Source: Psychrobacter sp. UBA6766 (GTDB lineage: Bacteria > Pseudomonadota > Gammaproteobacteria > Pseudomonadales > Moraxellaceae). From it: a stretch of 64,000 nt of DNA. The translations under genes were made by a program, and so were the position numbers. The stretch covers positions 33,224 through 97,223 of the forward strand of contig NZ_DKGQ01000033.1 in the NCBI RefSeq assembly GCF_002453355.1. Direction: 5' to 3'. The notes under the pieces are model-generated. The model had not been told where the DNA came from. It did no database searches and worked only from the letters and a program-made list of their open reading frames with translations. Each line of letters opens with the position of its first letter. Positions within the stretch are counted from its first letter, which is position 1. Positions 8,734-17,629 of the stretch are shown one piece after another.

Positions 8734-8769
8734 AAAAAAAGCCATCTCAACTAGGCTGAGATGGCTTTT
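8734..8769 (-). terminator. Terminator of the mraY end of the wall cluster
   Basis: On the minus strand AAAAGCCATCTCA, a short loop, then TGAGATGGCTTTTTTT. It lies 40 bases beyond the mraY stop and closes the rsmH-to-mraY run. Confidence 0.9.
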
Positions 8770-8808
8770 GCATAAATGATATTTTTATTCACTATCAAAT
8801 GGGATGGC

Positions 8809-9927
8809 TTAACGTAGTTTTAAAGTCATTAGTCCAAGAATCACAAGGATAATGGCAATAATCCAAAATCGAGCCACCACCTGGGTTTCTTTCCAACCAA
8901 TCTCTTCAAAGTGGTGATGCAAGGGTGCCATCCGAAAGACGCGTTTTTTGCGTAGTTTATAAGAGCCAACTTGGAGCATAACCGACAATGCTTCGGCAAC
9001 GAATAGACCACCCATAATGGCAAAGGCAATTTCTTGACGGGTCATAACGGCAATTGTACCGAGCATCGCGCCCAACGCCAGTGCGCCAACATCACCCATA
9101 AATACTTGTGCGGGATGGGCATTAAACCATAAGAAACCAAGTCCTGCACCAATCATTGCGCCGCAGACAATAATCACTTCTGAGTTGTAGGCAATATAAG
9201 GCACATGCAAATAATCAGCAAAACGTACGTCGCCTGAGACATAAGCCATCGCGCCTAAACCTGCCGCCACCAAGACCACGGGTAAAATGGCTAAACCATC
9301 CAAACCATCGGTTAAGTTGACGGCGTTTGAGGCACCATTAATCACAAAATAAGTAAAGATGATAAAGCCAATACCAAATGGTACTGCCGAAAAAGGAATC
9401 ATCCAATCTTTAAAAATCGGTAGCAGCAAATCCTGCATCTCACGCGTGGTCGTCATATCTGGTTGCAAAGTAGCGATATAATATAAAGACACGCCGACGA
9501 ATAATGCGCCCATCGACAGCCAAAAGTACTTTTTACGGGCGATTAGACCTTTGGGGTCTTTATATTTAATTTTAAGCCAATCATCCGCCCAGCCGACCGC
9601 GCCAAAGATGACCATCACCACGAGCAAAATCCACACATAAGGATTGTTTAAACGTGCCCACAGTAAAGTCGAGACCCCTATCGCGCTTAAAATCAGCACC
9701 CCACCCATGGTCGGTGTACCAGTCTTGACCAAATGTGATTGCGGACCATCATTGCGAATCGCCTGACCGTACTTAAGCGCACGCAAACGTTTAATCACCC
9801 GGCTACCAAAAACCATACTAAATACAAGTGCGGTAATGACCGCCAGTAACGCCCGTAGCGTCAACGAAGAAACCGCAGAAAACGGTGTATAATACTGGCC
9901 AAGCCAGCCAAACAACCAAACTAACAC
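8809..9927 (-). CDS. mraY: Phospho-N-acetylmuramoyl-pentapeptide transferase MraY
   Basis: 372 residues, about ten membrane helices. It transfers phospho-MurNAc-pentapeptide to undecaprenyl phosphate, making lipid I. Visible signatures are GTPTMGGVLIL, the first Asp-rich loop (WADDWLKI), NLTDGLDGLA, FMGDVGALALG and the C-terminal APLHHHFE motif. The start is GTG, preceded by GAGGAGT inside the end of murF, with only three bases between the genes, so translation is probably coupled. Last gene of the cluster fragment. Confidence 0.96.
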   Translation of the reverse strand: MLVWLFGWLGQYYTPFSAVSSLTLRALLAVITALVFSMVFGSRVIKRLRALKYGQAIRNDGPQSHLVKTGTPTMGGVLILSAIGVSTLLWARLNNPYVWILLVVMVIFGAVGWADDWLKIKYKDPKGLIARKKYFWLSMGALFVGVSLYYIATLQPDMTTTREMQDLLLPIFKDWMIPFSAVPFGIGFIIFTYFVINGASNAVNLTDGLDGLAILPVVLVAAGLGAMAYVSGDVRFADYLHVPYIAYNSEVIIVCGAMIGAGLGFLWFNAHPAQVFMGDVGALALGAMLGTIAVMTRQEIAFAIMGGLFVAEALSVMLQVGSYKLRKKRVFRMAPLHHHFEEIGWKETQVVARFWIIAIILVILGLMTLKLR

Positions 9928-9930
9928 CGC

Positions 9931-11391
9931 CTACTCCTCGACTAGCGCATTGATAAGGGTTTCCATCTCCATGGAACGTGAGCCTTTAAACAGCACCGTA
10001 CAAGACTGCGCCTGTTGGGCTTGTAAATAGGACTGCAAATACGCCAATAAACTGTCTTTATCAGCGAACGCATGAGCGCTAATAGCAGAAATTTCTTGCG
10101 CGCCTGCTACCGTATAAGGCGCGTATTCGCCAACACACAGCAGCACATCGATGCCCGTGGTCGCAATCGTCCGGCCCAAACTTTGATGCTCACTAATTGC
10201 CGCCTCGCCTAGCTCCGCAATATCGCCAAGTACCATTACTTGCGTTCCCGTTTGCGCCGCAAGTACTTTAGCTGCCGCTCGCACCGAATGCGGATTGGCA
10301 TTATAAGTATCATCAATCAAGCGATGCATACCAAGTAGCTGACTGTTCAACCGCCCTTTTGCAGGACGAGCGTTTTCAAGCCCGACAACGATATCGCTGA
10401 TGTCAATATTTAGCGCATACGCACAAGCAGCAGCGGCCAAAGCGTTATTAACATTATGCTCGCCCGCTAATGGCAGATTGATATCATGAACTTGGTTACC
10501 GATATGTAGCTTAAATTCACTGCGCTCAGGCTCGACATCTAAATGACTGGCACTGACATCCGTATTACCAAAACCTATCACATGCGAGGTGTACTTTTCG
10601 GCAATACGGCGCAATTGATTGGTAAAGTCGTCTTTATCAGGAACGATGGCGAATTGAGCGTCGCTTAAGGTATGATAAATTTCAGCCTTGGTTTGGCAAA
10701 TGCCTTCACGGCTACCAAATTCACCCAAATGGGCGGTACCAATATTTAAGATACATGCAACATCAGGCTGAACAATTTCGGTAGTATAAGCAATCTCGCC
10801 AATGTGGTTAGCGCCCAACTCCAAAATCGCATAGCGATGGTAGTCGGATAACTCGAGCAACATCATCGGCACACCCAAGTCATTATTTAGATTGCCACGG
10901 GTAATCAGCGTTGGTGCTAATCTGCCAAAGATACTACCGAGCATCTCTTTGCAGGTGGTTTTGCCGCTAGAGCCAGTAATGGCAATCACGGTTAAATTTT
11001 TATGCTGCTGCCGACGATACGCAGCCAGTTGGCCGAGCGCTAAGCGGGTATCATTAACGATTAGTTGCGGAATGCCATGAGTATCAGTGGTGGAAATAGG
11101 GCGTGAAACAATAGCCGCAACCGCGCCTTTTTCTATAGCAATATTAAGATAATCATGACCGTCAAAATTATCCCCTGTTAATGCTAAAAAGATATCACCA
11201 GCTTTTATAGTTCGGGTATCGGTAGCAATACGAGTACTGCTAATTGGTTTTATTGCGTCATGATTTGACTCTGCTTGTTTTTTATCAAACTGCCAATGTC
11301 CATCAAGTACTGCGGTTGTCGCAAGCAGATTGTCTGCTTGCCAGACATACAGCCCTTGCGACTGAATGTTGTTATCGTTGTCGGCTGTCAT
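9931..11391 (-). CDS. murF: UDP-MurNAc-tripeptide:D-Ala-D-Ala ligase MurF
   Basis: 486 residues. Mur ligase with ATP loop TGSSGKTT (139-146), the ATDTRTIKAGDIFLAL N-terminal domain signature, and LIDDTYNANPHSV in the C-terminal half. It adds D-Ala-D-Ala to UDP-MurNAc-tripeptide in the cytoplasm. AAGGT precedes the ATG. About 30 residues around 25-50 are extra relative to a minimal MurF. Sits between murE and mraY. Confidence 0.96.
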   Translation of the reverse strand: MTADNDNNIQSQGLYVWQADNLLATTAVLDGHWQFDKKQAESNHDAIKPISSTRIATDTRTIKAGDIFLALTGDNFDGHDYLNIAIEKGAVAAIVSRPISTTDTHGIPQLIVNDTRLALGQLAAYRRQQHKNLTVIAITGSSGKTTCKEMLGSIFGRLAPTLITRGNLNNDLGVPMMLLELSDYHRYAILELGANHIGEIAYTTEIVQPDVACILNIGTAHLGEFGSREGICQTKAEIYHTLSDAQFAIVPDKDDFTNQLRRIAEKYTSHVIGFGNTDVSASHLDVEPERSEFKLHIGNQVHDINLPLAGEHNVNNALAAAACAYALNIDISDIVVGLENARPAKGRLNSQLLGMHRLIDDTYNANPHSVRAAAKVLAAQTGTQVMVLGDIAELGEAAISEHQSLGRTIATTGIDVLLCVGEYAPYTVAGAQEISAISAHAFADKDSLLAYLQSYLQAQQAQSCTVLFKGSRSMEMETLINALVEE

Positions 11392-11496
11392 AATGATTAC
11401 CTTATATATGATGACTACTTATCTTTGATAATTAAAAATATAGGTTTTTAAAAAAGTATAAAAACAAGCTGCTGCGCTATGATTTATTTATCAATG

Positions 11497-13212
11497 CTAT
11501 ACGCGCCCTGCTTGTTTTAAGGCATATTGCAAAATAACGCTGTCGTCAAAATCATAACGGACGTGATTAATTTCTTGATAGGTCTCATGACCTTTTCCCG
11601 CGATAACGACGATATCATCAGGCGCTGCTTGATTGACTGCATATTCGATAGCAGTTTGGCGCGCAGGCTCGATATGAGTACGTTGATATTGTTCATTTGT
11701 CATACCCGCTTGCATATCTTGCAAGATCGCCTTTGGGTCTTCAGAACGTGGATTGTCCGCCGTCAATACAACCTTGTCCGCGCCTGCCAATCCGGCTTGC
11801 GCCATCAATGGACGCTTGCCCGCATCACGGTCGCCACCGCAACCAAACACTGCCCAAAGCTGACCTGTACAATGGGTTTTTAGGCTAGCAAGCACCTGGC
11901 TTAATGCATCAGGAGTATGAGCATAATCAACAATAAAACAGCCGTTATTAGACGGCACGCGCTGCATTCGTCCAATCGCTCCTTGCAGTTGCGAAACAAC
12001 GGCAGCAATGCTTTCAAGACTAATTTCTAAAGCCACTGCAGCTGCCATAGCCGCAAGTAAATTGGCGACGTTAAAACGCCCTAATAATGGGCTAATGATA
12101 TTAATAGTATGAATTTTTTCATTGCCAAAATCTGTACGCAGCGTAATCTCAACGCCTTGCAAACTTGGCGTGATATCAGCGGCGACGAAAGTAGCCATTT
12201 TTGACGGGTCTAAGCTATAGGTCCAAACTGTCAAATCACTGGCATGGGCGGTGTCGAGCATAATCTGCGCATACTCGTCATCGATATTGATAATGGCGTG
12301 GGTTAACTCTGGAAAATGTGCTTTATCAAACAGCTTGGCTTTTGCCGCTGCATATTCTGCCATATCGGCATGATAATCGAGATGATCACGGCTCAAATTG
12401 GTATAAATCGCTACCGACACTGGCATACCTTGTAATCGCTGCTGGTCTAGGCCATGCGAGCTGGCTTCTAAGGCCAATAATTCTGCCTTCTCAAGGCCCA
12501 TTTGATATAAAAACTGCTGTACCGCTAAGGCATCGCCCGTGGTATGACTGGCCTGTTCCAGAGCACCAAGTCTGCCATTGCCCGCCGTTCCCATCACCGC
12601 GCTGCTCATGCCAGTCAACTGTGTCAATTGCGCAACCAATTGACTGATGGTCGTTTTGCCATTGGTTCCCGTCACCGCGACTACGGTTGGCAAGGTCACA
12701 GCCTGCTGATATTGCAACCGTGCTTGAATGAGACTGCCTAAAAAATCGCGAATATTGGGAACGTATAAAACTGGACAAGGCAGGGCAGCTAATTGCTGCT
12801 GAGCTACCGACTGTGAATCAACAGGAGATAATTGAATATTGGCATGGGGTGGTACATTAGCTTTAGACAGCAAAGCAATTGGATCAATTTCTGATAGGAT
12901 AAAAGCCGACTGTTCAGTGGCTTGATAAAGATAATCACGACTTTTTTGACAATTCGGTGTTTGACTTTTTAATGAGACAAAAACATCGTTGGCCGCTAAC
13001 TGACGACTGTCTAAGCAGAATTGCTGAAAGGGGATATTGGCAACCAAATCTATTGAATTGGATAGCTTCTGCTTTGCCATCATCGCAGACAATGCCTGCG
13101 CTAAACTATGGCGGTGGCTTTGTCCATTAGCCTTGCTCCCACTGCCGCTGGCTTCAATCAGCTGTTGCAAGGTGACTGGGGTGCTGCTTAGCGGCGAGGT
13201 GGACAGTGTCAT
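11497..13212 (-). CDS. murE: UDP-MurNAc-L-Ala-D-Glu:meso-DAP ligase MurE
   Basis: 571 residues from the ATG at 13212, preceded by AGGA; the frame itself opens at TTG 13218. ATP loop VTGTNGKTT, the HTTGD substrate motif and, near the C-terminus, DNPRSEDP, the DNPR signature of enzymes that add meso-diaminopimelate. GKGHETYQ follows. It is longer than the usual 490-500 residues because of an enlarged N-terminal domain (first roughly 170 residues). Spaced by 67 bases from ftsI and 105 bases from murF. Confidence 0.95.
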   Translation of the reverse strand: MTLSTSPLSSTPVTLQQLIEASGSGSKANGQSHRHSLAQALSAMMAKQKLSNSIDLVANIPFQQFCLDSRQLAANDVFVSLKSQTPNCQKSRDYLYQATEQSAFILSEIDPIALLSKANVPPHANIQLSPVDSQSVAQQQLAALPCPVLYVPNIRDFLGSLIQARLQYQQAVTLPTVVAVTGTNGKTTISQLVAQLTQLTGMSSAVMGTAGNGRLGALEQASHTTGDALAVQQFLYQMGLEKAELLALEASSHGLDQQRLQGMPVSVAIYTNLSRDHLDYHADMAEYAAAKAKLFDKAHFPELTHAIINIDDEYAQIMLDTAHASDLTVWTYSLDPSKMATFVAADITPSLQGVEITLRTDFGNEKIHTINIISPLLGRFNVANLLAAMAAAVALEISLESIAAVVSQLQGAIGRMQRVPSNNGCFIVDYAHTPDALSQVLASLKTHCTGQLWAVFGCGGDRDAGKRPLMAQAGLAGADKVVLTADNPRSEDPKAILQDMQAGMTNEQYQRTHIEPARQTAIEYAVNQAAPDDIVVIAGKGHETYQEINHVRYDFDDSVILQYALKQAGRV

Positions 13213-13279
13213 GGGCAAATCCTAAACGGTTAAAACGCATCATATAGTTAAGGGCGGACAATTAAAAACTATTTTTTAG

Positions 13280-15388
13280 CTACTGGTCTTCGGTCTTTAG
13301 CGGCTTATCTAACGGCACGTTATACAAACGCAGCGCCTCTTTCATGACGTTATGGAAAACGGGTGCTACGGTTAAACCCGCATAAATTTGACCTCGCGGG
13401 TCTTCGATAAGCATCACACCGACCAGCTTAGGATTGGACGCTGGCGCTATACCTGCAAAGACGTTACGATACTGGTCGCTATAGTAGCCGCCTTTCGGAT
13501 TGATACGCCGCGAGGTTCCTGTTTTACCAGCAACGCGATAACCATCGATGGCCGCAGCTTTTGCGGTACCACCCGGCTCGGTCACACTTTCTAGCATCTG
13601 TACGATAGACATGGCTTGTTCATGCGCCATGATACGTTTGCTTGGCTGTTTTTTGTCATCTTTAATTAAGGTTAATGGATGCATCACGCCGCCCGCTGCC
13701 AGCGCCGAATACGCCTGCGCCACCTGCGCCACCGTTACTTGCAAACCATAACCATAACTGACTGTTGCCCGTCTTGAGGTTTCTTTTTCTTTTGGTGTAA
13801 CGACGAGGCCACTGCCCTCACCAGGGAATTGCAGCGGTGTTTTTGCCCCAAAGCCAAACTGCCTTTGCATATTAGTAATGGCATCAGGCGGCAAAGATAA
13901 AGCAATCTTGGTCGAGGCCACATTACTAGATTTTTGCAATAGCGTCGCAAGCGTAATGCGTCCCAGATTATTATGGTCACGAATCGTATAACCGCGCACA
14001 CGGATAGAGCCAGGATTGGTATCAATTAAAGAGGTCGTCGTGTACTTACCTGAGTCTAATGCGGCGGCAACGGTAAACGGTTTCATAACAGAACCGGGCT
14101 CAAAGACATCAAGTAGCGCGCGGTTTCGCTGGTTTTCACCCGTCATCTCATTGAGATTATTCGAGTTAAATGACGGCCACGTCGATAAAGCCAGCACCTC
14201 ACCAGTCTGAACATCAACAATCATACCTGTCGACCAGCGCGCTTTTTGTAGGCGACCCGCTTTTTCTAGCTCTTTATAGAGCAAATATTGTAGTCGTGAA
14301 TCAATGGTTAGCGCGACATCTTTACCTGGTATTTCTGGCTTAACTTGCTTGATTTCTTTAAGGCTGTTTTGCTTGGCGTCTTTTAATACCAATACTTTAC
14401 CGTCATCACCCGCCAGCTCAGTTTCGTATTGACGTTCGATACCAGCACGCCCTTCATAACCCCCTTCAGGGTCGCTAGCGTTTTGACCCATAAATCCTAA
14501 CAACTGCGAGTTCGGCTGCGGCTGCGGATAATAGCGCTGGAAGAAGTTTTTTTCATACACGCCCGGGAAATCTAGCGAGCTAACACTTTGTGCAATCTCT
14601 GGCGTTACTTTATTAAGAAGCGGCAGATAATGCGATCCTGCACCCGATGGCAATGCCGCTTTAACAGCCTCTTCATCAGTAACGTCGATACTGTCATCAA
14701 TAGCCGTGACCTTTTTGAGCTCAGTGAGCGAAATATTGGCAGCGGCAGCAAGCGTGGTCAAATCCATATTGTCCAAGCGTTTTTGCATTCGCGCGATCAG
14801 CTGCGGACTTTCAGGGTTGGTCAAGATAATACGTTTAAGCTCGTAATATTCGCGCGCGTAATCATGCGGACTAAAAGATACGGTCGCCAGTGGTGCACTG
14901 ACCGCTAACGGTAAATCATTACGATCAGTAATCATACCGCGATAAGATTTTTGCGTTCTTACGCTAGTGATGAGCTCGTTGCCTTTATCTTGGTAAAACT
15001 GAGCATTAGCAACTTGTAAATAATAAGCCCGGCTGATGAGTAGGCCTAAAATAATTAATGATAGCGCCCAAATGGTACGGAAACGGTTTTTATCTTGCTC
15101 GACTCCGCCGCGAGACGACGCCCCCGATGCCTTTCCCAGAAAGGTTCTTTTGCTTTTTTGGGTTTTAACACTGGTATAAGCGCCCTGCTCTTCGTTCTTT
15201 TTTAGGCGACTAAATAACTTATCTTTGCGGTTATCTTTAGCTTTATTATCTTTTTTACCACCTGTCTGTCCAGATTTGGCGGCACTAGCACGGCGTAGCG
15301 GCTTAGTGACTTTGCCGCTGGTTGCTTTTTTGTTGCTATTCTTGACGGTGGCTTTGCCGTTTTTGACGGTAGGCTTTTTATCACTCAT
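13280..15388 (-). CDS. ftsI: Division-specific transpeptidase FtsI (PBP3)
   Basis: 702 residues, against about 590 in E. coli. A Lys/Arg/Ser-rich cytoplasmic stretch of about 105 residues precedes the single membrane anchor (TIWALSLIILGLLI). After the pedestal domain comes the transpeptidase domain with SVMK (Ser433), SSN (about 487) and KTGT (about 622). It cross-links septal peptidoglycan with FtsW. The ATGA overlap with ftsL (4 bases) implies coupled translation. The long basic N-terminus is the unusual part and could contact other cytoplasmic division proteins or DNA. Confidence 0.96.
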   Translation of the reverse strand: MSDKKPTVKNGKATVKNSNKKATSGKVTKPLRRASAAKSGQTGGKKDNKAKDNRKDKLFSRLKKNEEQGAYTSVKTQKSKRTFLGKASGASSRGGVEQDKNRFRTIWALSLIILGLLISRAYYLQVANAQFYQDKGNELITSVRTQKSYRGMITDRNDLPLAVSAPLATVSFSPHDYAREYYELKRIILTNPESPQLIARMQKRLDNMDLTTLAAAANISLTELKKVTAIDDSIDVTDEEAVKAALPSGAGSHYLPLLNKVTPEIAQSVSSLDFPGVYEKNFFQRYYPQPQPNSQLLGFMGQNASDPEGGYEGRAGIERQYETELAGDDGKVLVLKDAKQNSLKEIKQVKPEIPGKDVALTIDSRLQYLLYKELEKAGRLQKARWSTGMIVDVQTGEVLALSTWPSFNSNNLNEMTGENQRNRALLDVFEPGSVMKPFTVAAALDSGKYTTTSLIDTNPGSIRVRGYTIRDHNNLGRITLATLLQKSSNVASTKIALSLPPDAITNMQRQFGFGAKTPLQFPGEGSGLVVTPKEKETSRRATVSYGYGLQVTVAQVAQAYSALAAGGVMHPLTLIKDDKKQPSKRIMAHEQAMSIVQMLESVTEPGGTAKAAAIDGYRVAGKTGTSRRINPKGGYYSDQYRNVFAGIAPASNPKLVGVMLIEDPRGQIYAGLTVAPVFHNVMKEALRLYNVPLDKPLKTEDQ

Positions 15389-15855
15389 TGTCCTGCCTCC
15401 GCTAGGTCGGCATCCGCTTCAAAAAAATCTGTTTCATTAGCAGCCGCACCTTCGCCATCAGCCTCGTCCGGTGCTAGTGTGAGCTTAACCGCGGCCCCGG
15501 GTTGAATAATCAGCTTATCTTTAAGCGTGGGGGAAAACATTCCCAACTCGGCAACCGCACGACTGGCGATTTGCGGGGTCGCACTAAAGGTCTGCTGCTC
15601 AATCAGCAAGCGCTGATGTTCCACTTGCAACTTACGCTCTTGTTTTTTCATATCTTGCAAGGTTTTATAATCCTGATGATATTGCTGAACGCCTTCGGCC
15701 GTTTTGATACCACTCCAAATAATCGCGGCTGCAAGCAACAATAATATGACCACATAAATACTGACCACATTAAATCGGCGCACGAATAATTCGCCAATGT
15801 CTGTGTTAGGGGGCATTGCAGTGCGGCGGTCTACAGGTTTGTCAGATATTGCCAT
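15385..15855 (-). CDS. ftsL: Cell division protein FtsL
   Basis: 156 residues: short cytoplasmic N-terminus, one membrane helix (about 33-50, VVSIYVVILLLLAAAIIW), a periplasmic coiled coil (about 60-95) and a long acidic, Ala-rich tail. Bitopic protein of the FtsQLB complex that activates FtsWI. Identified by topology, coiled coil and position between rsmH and ftsI, since FtsL sequence is poorly conserved. The acidic tail (about 125-156) is an extension beyond the usual length of about 110-120. Confidence 0.88.
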   Translation of the reverse strand: MAISDKPVDRRTAMPPNTDIGELFVRRFNVVSIYVVILLLLAAAIIWSGIKTAEGVQQYHQDYKTLQDMKKQERKLQVEHQRLLIEQQTFSATPQIASRAVAELGMFSPTLKDKLIIQPGAAVKLTLAPDEADGEGAAANETDFFEADADLAEAGQ

Positions 15856-16153
15856 GACGATCTCAAAAAAGTGAACTTCAAAATATAAAAAGCGATAACT
15901 ATTTGCGAGTGATAAAACCCTTTTAAGCCATCAGCACCATCAATAAAAACGAAAACGACTACGAACAGAAATAAAACTAAAACCAAGCAAAAAAGTAACT
16001 GCTGAGCCTAGCAGATAATATTTACAGCTTTTTAACAGCCGCGTAAGTATTAAAACATTTGGTCATAAATAGCTACATAAACCACTGACAGAAATCCTTT
16101 CAATAATAACTATCTACCATTCCTGCTTGCCATCATGCAAAATTTTCTCACTG
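15856..16153. other. Spacer between ftsL and rsmH
   Basis: 298 bases without a credible gene, unusual because rsmH and ftsL normally abut or overlap. AT-rich; could hold a separate promoter for ftsL onward. No terminator-type hairpin was seen. Confidence 0.4.
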
Positions 16154-17332
16154 TTATATTTCAGCGTTAGACAAATAATCGGTATCGGTACGCGTTGCCA
16201 TGCGCAGCCATGCACTGCGGGCACGTGGATTTTGGCTTAGCTCTGCTTTACTAGGACCGATACGTTTTGGCTTGGTAAAATATCGCGGACGCTTTGGCGG
16301 CATTGGCAAGTTTTCATCCTCAGGATATTGACCTTTGCTATGACGCTGAAAAAACTGCTTAATACGGCGATCCTCTAATGAATGAAAGCTAATGACGGCC
16401 AGCTGACCACCCGATTTTAAAATTGGAACGCTTTGCGTTAAAAAATCATCAACATCGCCAAGCTCATTATTGATAAAAATACGCATCGCCTGAAAGCTTT
16501 GGGTCGCTGGATGCTTGCCACGCTGCCAGTTTGGATGCGCCGCTTTTATTACCTCTGCCAACGCAAGCGTGGAGTCATAGCTGTCCATCTGCTTAATCGC
16601 ACGCGCGATTCGACGACTGTGACGCTCTTCACCAAACTCATAAAGCACATTGGCCAAGGTCTCATCATCGACTGTCTCTAGCCACTCGGCAACCGACTGC
16701 CCGCGACTGGTATCCATTCGCATATCGACTGCGCCATCGCGCATAAAGCTAAACCCGCGATTACCGTCATCAATCTGTGGCGAGGAGATACCCAAATCTG
16801 CCATTAAACCGTCCACTTTCGTGATACCCATATTAGCTAAGCTATCGGTCAAGGTCGCAAAACTGTCATGAACCACTTTGACGCGGCTATCAGTCTTTGC
16901 CAAATCGCGAGCAACGCTAATGGCCGTCGGGTCTTTATCGAAAACAACCAAGGTTGCATCGTCAGCAAGCTGGCTTAATAGCAGACGGCTATGACCACCA
17001 CGGCCAAAAGTCGCATCGACGTATATCCCACTCATTTGTAAGCCACTTTGTTGGTCGTCATCTTTTTGCTTAGGTAGCGATTTAACGCCTAACACCGCCG
17101 CCACCGTTTCTTGTAGAAGCACGGCATCATGGACGAAATTTAATTCATCAGAACCCGCTTGCTCTATGACTGGCTCTTGAGCAATATTTTGCGCAGATTT
17201 TTCGACAGAAATGCTGTCTATAGCATTATCCGCAACCGCTGACTCAGGGTTAGCAGAGGCATTAGAATGACTGACTTTAGAATTGGGCGTATGGTTTAGC
17301 GTGTTTTTTGGCTTTGGTTTCGATATGGACAC
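16154..17332 (-). CDS. rsmH: 16S rRNA (cytosine-1402-N4)-methyltransferase RsmH
   Basis: 392 residues from a GTG; family members are about 310. The enzyme proper starts near residue 66 (VHDAVLLQETV), then the AdoMet-binding YVDATFGRGGHSRLLL, GLMADLGISSPQIDD, and near the end VISFHSLEDRRIKQFF. The first 65 residues are low-complexity Ser/Asn/Ala sequence without homology, and the GTG has a weak ribosome site, so the true start is uncertain. No better internal ATG exists before the conserved domain. No mraZ precedes it. Divergent from gltX. Confidence 0.93.
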   Translation of the reverse strand: MSISKPKPKNTLNHTPNSKVSHSNASANPESAVADNAIDSISVEKSAQNIAQEPVIEQAGSDELNFVHDAVLLQETVAAVLGVKSLPKQKDDDQQSGLQMSGIYVDATFGRGGHSRLLLSQLADDATLVVFDKDPTAISVARDLAKTDSRVKVVHDSFATLTDSLANMGITKVDGLMADLGISSPQIDDGNRGFSFMRDGAVDMRMDTSRGQSVAEWLETVDDETLANVLYEFGEERHSRRIARAIKQMDSYDSTLALAEVIKAAHPNWQRGKHPATQSFQAMRIFINNELGDVDDFLTQSVPILKSGGQLAVISFHSLEDRRIKQFFQRHSKGQYPEDENLPMPPKRPRYFTKPKRIGPSKAELSQNPRARSAWLRMATRTDTDYLSNAEI

Positions 17333-17629
17333 AAACGACTCAGTAGATGATGGCCTTTTTGGCCAGTAATAGTAAAAAATCAGATGAAAATAAACAAGTT
17401 ATGACTCACCTAGCATTATTATCGCAAGGATACACGGCTAGTCAAGCGCTAGAGAGGCTTTTCGTTAAAAATATCTCAGCTCTCTGTTATACTAGCGCTA
17501 TATTTTACGCTATTTTTCTTTATTGACGGCTAGTGTTTCATCCATATTCTTCATTCAATTGTTTTATTTGAATTGAGCTTTAATTTTTTTCACCGCTTCA
17601 ACCATTAATAACCCTATTCCGAGATTTTT

